The notes beneath the pieces were generated by a model, which was given only the letters and a program-made list of their open reading frames with translations, was not told the DNA's origin and did no database searches. A stretch of 22,084 bases of DNA, from the NCBI GenBank assembly GCA_949547975.1, contig CATITW010000387.1:1-22084 (forward strand), given 5' to 3'. The stretch is from Cryomorphaceae bacterium (GTDB lineage Bacteria; Bacteroidota; Bacteroidia; Flavobacteriales; Schleiferiaceae). Shown here piece after piece: positions 14,933-21,350 of this stretch; the first letter of the stretch is position 1, and each line of letters starts with the position of its first letter. The position numbers and the translations under genes were made by a program.

Positions 14933-16858
14933 ATGGCACGGATCCCACAAGAAACAATAGAGCAGATCTTCTCAGCTTCTCGAATAGAGGAGGTGATCGG
15001 CGAGTTTGTGGATTTGAAAAAATCGGGCAGTAACCTCAAAGGGCTTAGTCCCTTTAATAATGAGAAGAGCCCGAGTTTCATGGTCAGCCCAGCGAAACAA
15101 ATTTTCAAATGTTTCTCGTCGGGTAAAGGTGGAAATGCGGTGACATTCTTGATGGAATTGGAACAGCTTTCTTATCCAGAGGCGCTACGCTGGATCGCCA
15201 AAAAATACAATATTGAGGTGCCCGATGCGCGTCCTCAGACCTCAGAAGAGATCGAGGCGGGGAATATGCGTGAGGCAGTCTACCTCATCACTGAAGTTGC
15301 CTCAAAGTTCTATGCAGATCAAATGCTCAATACCGATACTGGGAGGGCGATAGGTTTAAGTTATTTTAAAGAGCGCGGTTTTACAGATGAAACCATAGCG
15401 AAGTTTCAGCTCGGTTACAGTCCTGAGCAGAGTACGGCTTTTGCAGACTATGCGTTGAAAAACCAGTACAGCGAAAAAGCGCTTGAGGCTTCGGGGATTT
15501 CTATGAAGAATGACCGCGGCTGGTACGATCGTTTTAGAGGTCGCGTGATGTTTCCTATTCACAGCGTTTCTGGTCGCGTTTTAGGGTTTGGAGGACGTAT
15601 CCTGCAAAGCAATGTCAAAGCGGCGAAATATTTAAACAGTCCTGAAAATCCGATCTACCACAAGAGTAAAGTCTTGTACGGATTGTTTCAAGGAAAACAA
15701 GAGATTGTCAAGCGCAACGAAGCGTTCTTAGTGGAGGGGTATACGGATGTTTTGAGCTTTTTTCAGAACGGTGTACAAAACGTAGTTTCTTCTTCAGGGA
15801 CCGCTTTGACCGAAGGGCAGATCTCGATGATCAAGCGCTATACGCCCAACATTACCTTGCTCTTTGACGGTGATGCAGCGGGTATTCGAGCCAGTTTCCG
15901 AGGGCTCGATATGATGCTCGAACAAGGGGTGAATGTGCGCGTTGTGTCTTTTCCTGATGGAGAAGATCCAGACAGCTTCGCACAGCGCCACACGCAGACG
16001 GAATTAAAGACTTTTTTGGCGGCAGAGCGCAAAGATTTTATCAGCTTCAAGACCGGTATTCTTATGGGTGACGCAGCGGGTGACCCGCTCAAGCGTGCCG
16101 AAATGATCAAGGATATCGTCGCGAGTATTGCCAAAGTACCCAATAGCATTTCGCAGGAAGTCTTTATCAAAGAGGCTTCTAAGATTCTAGACGTTGACCC
16201 AAGGGCGCTGTACGATGAGTTGAATAGACTTTTAGGTGTTCAGGAGCGCATAGCTAAGAAAAAACAAGCCGATGCGCCACCTATGGAGGTGCTTCCACCT
16301 GAAGCTGCGCCTGAAACAAGAGTCCACGGATATGTACAAGAGGAGCGCCTTATTCATTTATTGATTGCCAAGGGCACTTCGGCAATGTTAGAAGAAGGGC
16401 TAGAAGAAGAGGACGATGCGGTTCCGATCACTATTGCGGAGTGGGCGATTGATGAGATTGAAGACGACGGGATAGCTTTTGTGACGCCGGTGTTTGCGAA
16501 GATTTATGCGATGCTTTTGGAGGAAGTCGACGGTGAACATGTTCCGGAGCACGATTGGTGGGTGAGGCAAGAAGATCCAGAAGTTATTGCGGTGGTTACG
16601 GAAGCTTTGACGGAAAAGTATACGCTGGCGAATTGGGAAGCGAAAGAAATCTATTTGCCAAAGGAAAAGAATACGATGTTCCCGCTGGTGAAAGAGACCA
16701 CGTTTCGTTTCAAATACATTCACGTAGAGCGCAAGATGATGGAGTTGAAGTCATATCTCGGTCAGGAAAATGTGGATATGGTGTATTACTTGAACGAGTT
16801 TTCGAAGTGGAATAATCTGCGTCAGCTGATCAACGAGCAGCTGAATCGCGTCGTGTAA
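14933..16858 (+). CDS. dnaG: DNA primase with a degenerate zinc-binding domain
   Basis: 641 aa. It makes RNA primers for replication. Order: N-terminal CHC2-type domain (about 1-100), catalytic core with TOPRIM fold (Glu268 in VEGYTDV; Asp312 and Asp314 in FDGDAAG), then a C-terminal region expected to bind DnaB helicase. In E. coli DnaG zinc is held by Cys40, His43, Cys61 and Cys64. The aligned positions here are Ser39, Asn42, Cys60 and Ser63, with the surrounding fold (NEKSPSF, SGKGGNAVTFL) conserved. The domain therefore probably no longer binds zinc as usual. From memory, other flavobacterial primases show similar losses. The 3' end overlaps the convergent kinase gene by 29 nt. Confidence 0.95.
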   Translation: MARIPQETIEQIFSASRIEEVIGEFVDLKKSGSNLKGLSPFNNEKSPSFMVSPAKQIFKCFSSGKGGNAVTFLMELEQLSYPEALRWIAKKYNIEVPDARPQTSEEIEAGNMREAVYLITEVASKFYADQMLNTDTGRAIGLSYFKERGFTDETIAKFQLGYSPEQSTAFADYALKNQYSEKALEASGISMKNDRGWYDRFRGRVMFPIHSVSGRVLGFGGRILQSNVKAAKYLNSPENPIYHKSKVLYGLFQGKQEIVKRNEAFLVEGYTDVLSFFQNGVQNVVSSSGTALTEGQISMIKRYTPNITLLFDGDAAGIRASFRGLDMMLEQGVNVRVVSFPDGEDPDSFAQRHTQTELKTFLAAERKDFISFKTGILMGDAAGDPLKRAEMIKDIVASIAKVPNSISQEVFIKEASKILDVDPRALYDELNRLLGVQERIAKKKQADAPPMEVLPPEAAPETRVHGYVQEERLIHLLIAKGTSAMLEEGLEEEDDAVPITIAEWAIDEIEDDGIAFVTPVFAKIYAMLLEEVDGEHVPEHDWWVRQEDPEVIAVVTEALTEKYTLANWEAKEIYLPKEKNTMFPLVKETTFRFKYIHVERKMMELKSYLGQENVDMVYYLNEFSKWNNLRQLINEQLNRVV

Positions 16859-17378
16859 TTCTGAATTTTTTTACAACATCCTTGGCTTGCTGCAGTCTGG
16901 TGTTAAAGTCTGACGCATCCAAGATGTGGTAGGTAGCCCCCAATTCTTCTAGTACATCTATATAGCTTTGATGAAGGGCTTCGCGCCGGTGGCCATCAAC
17001 GCGCATGCCGTCATCCACCCAAGGTGTGGTAGGGGCGCACAATAAGTAGATGTTGTGCTTGTAGATGGTTTGACTTTCGGCGATGGACGCATTCCAAACT
17101 TCGCGGTTCCAAACTTCAAGAGTAATACGATCGGTGTCGAAAACACGTGTAAGAGCGAGTGGATCGTGGTAGTGATGGGCAAGTTCTTGAGATAATTGGC
17201 CTTTGACGATGGCCTGAAAATGGGAACGAGGGAAGTCATTGAAGTCGATAAGGTCGGTCTTGTCTGACAAATAATCACGTGCGAATTCGCTGACGTAATT
17301 CACCTGAAGATCAGCAGCAAGCTGTGTCGCGATAGCAGTTTTGTATGTGCTTTCGGTACCTGTTAAAATGAAGTGCAT
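16830..17378 (-). CDS. NadR-like P-loop ATPase/kinase (AAA_28 type)
   Basis: 182 aa. It opens with a Walker A loop GTESTYKT (7-14), an arrangement found in the ribosylnicotinamide-kinase half of NadR (GxESTGKST). Other NadR-like features are YVSEFARDYL (about 28-37), RVFDTDRITLEVW, and CAPTTPWVDDGMRVDGHRR. Related proteins phosphorylate nicotinamide riboside to NMN in NAD salvage, so that is the likely function, though substrate is not proven. The ATG shares one base with the stop of the upstream PPTase-GNAT gene (TGATG), showing translational coupling. Its last 29 nt are antisense to the end of dnaG, and no separate terminator is seen. Confidence 0.82.
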   Translation of the reverse strand: MHFILTGTESTYKTAIATQLAADLQVNYVSEFARDYLSDKTDLIDFNDFPRSHFQAIVKGQLSQELAHHYHDPLALTRVFDTDRITLEVWNREVWNASIAESQTIYKHNIYLLCAPTTPWVDDGMRVDGHRREALHQSYIDVLEELGATYHILDASDFNTRLQQAKDVVKKFRITRRDSAAR

Positions 17379-18571
17379 CAGAGATCTAGGCTATACGTTT
17401 TTACTACTTGGCCACGCCAATTTTGGAAATCCTGTGCGCTCATGTTGTGATCGTTGGCGAATTCCTCGAGGTCCACGTCTTGTACGTGACGCATGCCTAC
17501 TTTTTCTAAAATGCGAATACTTCCTAGGTTTTCGGAAAGTGTTCTTCCGATCAGCCTTGATAATCCATGTTTCCGGGCCCAATCCACGGTGGCCTGGGCG
17601 GCCTCGTATCCATATCCCTTGTGCCAGTGTTTCTGGTAGAATCGAAAGCCCAGGTCGATGCCCCACGGATTCCGTTTTAGTCCGCACCAACCGATGGGCT
17701 CCTCTTTGTCTTTGAGGCATACCATCCACCTTCCATACCCGTCACGTTGGTAATTCGGATAGGTTTGAATCAATTCTAGCGCACGATTCGTGGAAGAAAA
17801 TCCCGTGTCGCCAGTATAAAAAATGACTTTAGGATCTGCATTAAGCTCAGCCAGCCAGCCCGCATCATTCGGGGTCCACTCTCTGAGGCGCAACCGCTCG
17901 GACTCAAAAGGGACCATTTCAGGACGGTGGGTAGCGATGCACAGGTACAACTCGTTCCATTTCCGAAACTGTACCAAGCACTGCAAGGGCTGAGGTCGCT
18001 GATCGCACGTTTGTGTGATCCATGCGGTTCCCCAACCTTCGCCTGTAGCGGCGTTCCAAGTAACCGAAGTGATATTGAGGTGCTCTTTAAAGTCTACGTT
18101 TCCGTAGCCGTAGAGTTTGAAAAGACTTTCTTTGATGCCCCAGATAAATTGCAATTGGTCTTGAAGCGGCATCTTGAAGCGCGCTTGTTCCTGTTCATGC
18201 GTGAATTTGTGACCAATTTTGACGATTTGCTCCCTTCGACTTTCTACATCTATCCCAACTTCCAAACAAGGCGAATAAATGGCGGCTGCGCCTTCTTGGC
18301 AATGGGACAAGCTGACAAATCCGTCGGGATGTACCGGTTTTTTTTCTTGAAAATCTAAGGCGCTAAGGGGATGTTCACCCAAGGCGACATGTAGTGCGGA
18401 ACGGCTTTCAATAAAGCGTTCCCGAACTTTTTCGTTGCGTAGCGCGGCGTACTTCGCTGAGTCTTTAGCACTAAGCTGGTTTAAGCCAATCCACTCTTCT
18501 TTCTGAGGGTTCACACAGAGGTGTATGTCCTTAGTTAAGTGAGAAAAAGCGGAAGAAATCGTCATAAACAT
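17378..18571 (-). CDS. 4'-phosphopantetheinyl transferase fused to a GNAT acetyltransferase
   Basis: 397 aa from the ATG at 18569-18571; ATG at 18563-18565 is equally possible, and an upstream TTG at 18613 would place coding sequence in the promoter region. The N-terminal half (about 1-220) is a PPTase: VSLSHC, GIDVE (106-110, Mg-binding Asp/Glu) and WGIKES (144-149, catalytic Lys). It would attach phosphopantetheine from CoA to acyl or peptidyl carrier proteins. The C-terminal half (about 222-397) is a RimJ/RimL-type GNAT domain: ERLRLREWTPNDA, IGWCGLK, and the acetyl-CoA loop HKGYGYEAA, with LGSIRILEKVGM. Both halves look intact in a single frame. Both use CoA derivatives. It is coupled to the NadR-like gene and divergent from ahcY. 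Confidence 0.85.
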   Translation of the reverse strand: MFMTISSAFSHLTKDIHLCVNPQKEEWIGLNQLSAKDSAKYAALRNEKVRERFIESRSALHVALGEHPLSALDFQEKKPVHPDGFVSLSHCQEGAAAIYSPCLEVGIDVESRREQIVKIGHKFTHEQEQARFKMPLQDQLQFIWGIKESLFKLYGYGNVDFKEHLNITSVTWNAATGEGWGTAWITQTCDQRPQPLQCLVQFRKWNELYLCIATHRPEMVPFESERLRLREWTPNDAGWLAELNADPKVIFYTGDTGFSSTNRALELIQTYPNYQRDGYGRWMVCLKDKEEPIGWCGLKRNPWGIDLGFRFYQKHWHKGYGYEAAQATVDWARKHGLSRLIGRTLSENLGSIRILEKVGMRHVQDVDLEEFANDHNMSAQDFQNWRGQVVKTYSLDL

Positions 18572-18577
18572 GAACCG

Positions 18578-18607
18578 TTTGATAGGTCGATACGTTGTGT
18601 ATCTTTG
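18578..18607 (+). promoter_or_regulatory. Promoter of ahcY
   Basis: TTTG (18578-18581), 18-nt spacer, TATCTTTG (18600-18607). This is the best complete match in the window to the Bacteroidota -33/-7 promoter. The predicted leader is about 16 nt, leaving no room for a riboswitch. Confidence 0.7.
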
Positions 18608-18627
18608 TAGCAAATTAATAAAAGAAC

Positions 18628-19941
18628 ATGAGCGAAACTACGCAGTACGTTCCGTACAAAGTTAAAGATATGTCATTGGCCGATTGGGGTCGAACAGAAA
18701 TCAAATTAGCAGAAGCTGAAATGCCAGGTCTTATGGCCCTCCGTGAGGAGTTCGGTGCACAGAAGCCACTCGCAGGTGCGCGCATCGCAGGATGTTTGCA
18801 CATGACCATCCAAACGGCGGTTCTTATTGAAACGTTGGTAGAATTGGGTGCGGATGTGACTTGGTCTTCATGTAACATTTTCTCTACACAAGATCACGCT
18901 GCTGCTGCTATTGCTGCGGCAGGTATCCCGGTATATGCTTGGAAAGGTATGAACGAGGATGAGTTCAACTGGTGTATCGAGCAAACGTTATTTTTCGGAG
19001 AAGACCGTCAGCCATTGAACATGATCTTAGACGATGGTGGTGATTTGACCAACATGGTGTTTGACGAGTTCCCAGAATTGGTAGCAGGCATCAAAGGTTT
19101 GTCTGAGGAAACTACTACAGGTGTTCACCGCCTCTACGAGCGTGAGATCAACGGTACTTTGGTACTTCCTGCGATCAACGTAAACGATTCGGTAACTAAG
19201 TCGAAGTTCGATAACAAATACGGTTGTCAAGAATCTGCAGTAGATGCGATTCGTCGTGCAACAGATGTGATGATTGCTGGTAAAGTAGCGGTGGTTGCGG
19301 GTTACGGTGATGTAGGTAAAGGTACTGCGGCTTCATTGCGCGGTGCAGGTGCTCGTGTTATTGTGACAGAGATCGATCCGATCTGTGCATTGCAGGCGGC
19401 TATGGACGGATTTGAAGTGAAGCGTATGGCTACAGCTATTCCACGTGCTCAAATCATCGTAACAGCGACAGGTAATAAAGACATCATCACTGCGGAGTAC
19501 TTCAAGTTGATGAACGATAAGACCATCCTTTGTAACATCGGTCACTTTGATAACGAGATCGACATGGCGTGGTTGAACAAGACCTACGGCGATACCAAGA
19601 AGGTGATCAAGCCTCAGGTAGATCTTTACAATGTGGAAGGCAACGAAATCATCGTTTTGGCAGAAGGCCGTTTGGTAAATCTAGGTTGTGCTACGGGTCA
19701 CCCGTCGTTTGTAATGTCAAACAGCTTCACGAACCAAGTTTTGGCGCAGCTCGAACTTTGGTTGCGTAGCGATCAGTACGAGAATAAGGTATACGTCTTG
19801 CCGAAGCATTTGGATGAGAAAGTAGCAGCCTTGCACCTGGAGAAGATCGGTGTAGAGCTTGAAACCCTCCGTAAAGACCAAGCCGATTACATCGGTGTGA
19901 AGGTCGAAGGGCCGTTCAAACCAGAACACTACAGATACTAA
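18628..19941 (+). CDS. ahcY: Adenosylhomocysteinase
   Basis: 437 aa, full length. It splits S-adenosylhomocysteine into adenosine and homocysteine, relieving product inhibition of methyltransferases and returning homocysteine to methionine. Signatures: [16 protein letters not shown] (55-70), the [15 protein letters not shown] segment (82-96), the NAD-binding Rossmann loop GYGDVGKG (225-232), and the C-terminal KPEHYRY that completes the cofactor site of the partner subunit. Bacteroidota usually use this enzyme instead of the Pfs/LuxS route. It is monocistronic: strong promoter upstream and a 12-bp stem terminator downstream. Confidence 0.98.
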   Translation: MSETTQYVPYKVKDMSLADWGRTEIKLAEAEMPGLMALREEFGAQKPLAGARIAGCLHMTIQTAVLIETLVELGADVTWSSCNIFSTQDHAAAAIAAAGIPVYAWKGMNEDEFNWCIEQTLFFGEDRQPLNMILDDGGDLTNMVFDEFPELVAGIKGLSEETTTGVHRLYEREINGTLVLPAINVNDSVTKSKFDNKYGCQESAVDAIRRATDVMIAGKVAVVAGYGDVGKGTAASLRGAGARVIVTEIDPICALQAAMDGFEVKRMATAIPRAQIIVTATGNKDIITAEYFKLMNDKTILCNIGHFDNEIDMAWLNKTYGDTKKVIKPQVDLYNVEGNEIIVLAEGRLVNLGCATGHPSFVMSNSFTNQVLAQLELWLRSDQYENKVYVLPKHLDEKVAALHLEKIGVELETLRKDQADYIGVKVEGPFKPEHYRY

Positions 19942-19950
19942 ATCTACTTC

Positions 19951-19984
19951 CTACGGGGCCGCACAGCGGCCCCGTAGTTGTTTT
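19951..19984 (+). terminator. Strong intrinsic terminator of ahcY
   Basis: CTACGGGGCCGC (19951-19962) pairs perfectly with GCGGCCCCGTAG (19966-19977) over 12 bp with loop ACA, then TTGTTTT. It is the strongest hairpin seen in the window. Confidence 0.93.
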
Positions 19985-20047
19985 AAAGGAGAAATTTGCC
20001 GTGCTATAGTTGCCAATTGGCATAGTTTTTCTGACCTTCTAACCACT

Positions 20048-20641
20048 ATGAAGAGCCGTATACTATCCCTCCAAAACCGTATCGTTTTGATACTGGCATT
20101 CGCCACCTCTAGTTTTGCCCTGCACGCTCAAAATGCTTTGACGGTCGGTGAAATGGATGTTGGGATTTTAGCCTCTTACCACACCCTTATTACGGATCCG
20201 ACGAATCTAGTTTTCGGTGAGGAGTACGAGCTCGGTGGCTACATTCAGGATATGGACAATGGCGGTGTTATCGCTGTGACTACCTCTTATATAAGAAACG
20301 GGGCGTTTGGAACGAACATTGGTTTGCCACAGAACAACTATGCGATCGGAAAATTCACTTCCGCAAAAATGCGTTTTGGTTGGCTGAAGGAATTGAACTC
20401 CTTTGATATTTTTACTAGTGTAGGCTTTGGGTGGATTACGGGAGCTGATGTTGCCGATAAACAAGGCGCGTTCGATCTGCTGTATTTAGACGCTCAAAAC
20501 CCTGTAGGTGTATTCTCTATTCCTATAGGACTAGACATCCAGTGGTACGGCTTTGATGGAAGTATCAACGCCTTAGGGCTGAAGTACGAGATCAATGGCT
20601 GGAACAACTACCTCGGGGTCGGATTCACGTACTTACTTTAA
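20048..20641 (+). CDS. Secreted protein, probable outer-membrane beta-barrel, unknown
   Basis: 197 aa. A Sec signal peptide is evident (basic start MKSRILSLQNR, hydrophobic core to about residue 24, cleavage after HAQ near residue 28). The mature chain alternates polar and hydrophobic residues in short stretches rich in Gly, Tyr, Phe and Asn and ends in NYLGVGFTYLL, in the style of outer-membrane strands with an aromatic near the C-terminus. That suggests a small beta-barrel or barrel-like surface protein. I recognise no named family. The next gene starts one base after its stop, so the pair is co-transcribed. Confidence 0.75.
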   Translation: MKSRILSLQNRIVLILAFATSSFALHAQNALTVGEMDVGILASYHTLITDPTNLVFGEEYELGGYIQDMDNGGVIAVTTSYIRNGAFGTNIGLPQNNYAIGKFTSAKMRFGWLKELNSFDIFTSVGFGWITGADVADKQGAFDLLYLDAQNPVGVFSIPIGLDIQWYGFDGSINALGLKYEINGWNNYLGVGFTYLL

Positions 20642-20642
20642 G

Positions 20643-20945
20643 ATGGATGCTGCAAAACGAAGCAATCTTCAGGGCGCCTTGCCATGGATGTTGTTTTGGA
20701 TTCATGCCATTAGTCAGCTGCTCATGTGGGTGGACGAAGGTTATTACGACTTTCGTTGGATGTCAGACCCTTGGAATTGGGTCATCTATGGTATCTATAC
20801 CACCTTTATTTCAATAAGCGCAGCCGTATTTTTTAGACTCCTCTTTGCCAAAGGCAGGAGGCATCCAATTAAAACGGCATCGGCTGTAGCCTTAGGTTTC
20901 CTCGCTACGGTCTTATTGCTTTTGGTCTTGTGGATGCTGCGTTAA
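20643..20945 (+). CDS. Small multi-pass membrane protein, unknown
   Basis: 100 aa from the ATG at 20643, one base after the stop of the preceding barrel-like gene. An upstream ATG at 20595 would overlap that gene by 47 nt and adds a non-hydrophobic stretch, so it is not preferred. Three hydrophobic segments can be read, at about 12-28 (LPWMLFWIHAISQLLMW), 44-66 and 77-98 (ALGFLATVLLLLVLWML). Many Trp and aromatic residues occur in the loop WVDEGYYDFRWMSDPWNW. No family is recognised. It ends before a bidirectional terminator. Confidence 0.75.
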   Translation: MDAAKRSNLQGALPWMLFWIHAISQLLMWVDEGYYDFRWMSDPWNWVIYGIYTTFISISAAVFFRLLFAKGRRHPIKTASAVALGFLATVLLLLVLWMLR

Positions 20946-20970
20946 GCAGGATTTAATTTCTGAATCGCAT

Positions 20971-21005
20971 AAAAAAGCCCGAATCTCTTTGCGAGGTTCG
21001 GGCTT
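20971..21005. terminator. Bidirectional intrinsic terminator
   Basis: AAGCCCGAA (20975-20983) pairs with TTCGGGCTT (20997-21005). On the minus strand it is followed by six T and ends the 40-aa ORF's transcript; on the plus strand the tail CTTCTTTA is weaker but sits 29 nt after the stop of the small membrane protein gene. Confidence 0.85.
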
Positions 21006-21028
21006 CTTTATGTGTTCTTCAGTGTGAT

Positions 21029-21151
21029 TTAGCTTCCGCAAGCTTCACATTCTGGATTGTCGATGCTGCAGGCTTGTGGTTGCTCTGCTTGCTCTAGTTC
21101 TTGGACGAAAGATGCGAAAGAATCGTCCATTCCGAAATCGTTAGTGCTCAT
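21029..21151 (-). CDS. 40-aa standalone peptide matching the NrdA C-terminal redox tail
   Basis: Short ORF, ATG at 21149-21151 and TAA at 21029-21031. The C-terminus reads ACSIDNP-E-CEACGS; the NrdA in this window ends [15 protein letters not shown]. Seven residues in a row are identical, followed by the same CxxCGS end with one residue less between. Of the seven codons for the identical stretch only one (GAC) is the same, and Ser is AGC against TCT, so this is not a recent copy. The N-terminus is MSTNDFGMDDSFASF, followed by a Glu/Gln linker; DDSF recalls DDAF in the NrdB tail. It is alone on the minus strand, ends just before a terminator, and lacks any catalytic domain. In class I RNRs the tail CxxC passes electrons from thioredoxin or glutaredoxin to the active site. 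A role as redox shuttle, decoy or regulator is inference. Confidence 0.75.
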   Translation of the reverse strand: MSTNDFGMDDSFASFVQELEQAEQPQACSIDNPECEACGS

Positions 21152-21213
21152 AGTAGATATATTTTTGTTTTAGACTCACTTCTAAGCTATCAATTCATTT
21201 TGCCCAACTCACG

Positions 21214-21221
21214 AAAAGTTA
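21214..21221 (-). promoter_or_regulatory. Possible -7 element of the 40-aa RNR-tail ORF
   Basis: TAACTTTT on the minus strand, one mismatch from TAnnTTTG, about 62 nt upstream of the ATG. The 11-mer TTGTTAATAAC (complement of 21228-21238), shared with the nrdB upstream region, lies just upstream in the -33 area. The rest of 21152-21350 holds no further gene. Confidence 0.3.
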
Positions 21222-21306
21222 ATTTGCGTTATTAACAATTTCCTTTTTTGATTCTGTGGTAGTTAGCCTCTTGATTTTTGATAACTCCACAGCAAAGGGT
21301 GTAAAA

Positions 21307-21347
21307 GTATCGGGCTAAAAATGCAATTTTGAGAAACAACCCGATAC
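21307..21347. repeat. Inverted repeat directly before the glucosaminidase start
   Basis: GTATCGGG (21307-21314) and CCCGATAC (21340-21347) are perfect 8-bp arms around a 25-nt AT-rich centre. The centre contains CAATTTTG (21324-21331), one mismatch from the -7 consensus. The right arm ends 3 nt before the ATG at 21351, so it could be an operator or an mRNA hairpin masking initiation. Confidence 0.6.
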
Positions 21348-21350
21348 CTA

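Noticed and set aside
18572..18613. TTG start extending the PPTase-GNAT protein by 14 residues
   Set aside because: It would place coding sequence across the divergent promoter region, while two ATG codons just before the PPTase domain are available.
18608..18627. SAH or SAM riboswitch before ahcY
   Set aside because: Only 20 nt separate the promoter element and the ATG, too short for any known riboswitch.
20595..20642. Earlier ATG for the small multi-pass membrane protein
   Set aside because: It overlaps the preceding gene by 47 nt and adds a Thr/Ser/Gly stretch unlike a membrane protein start.
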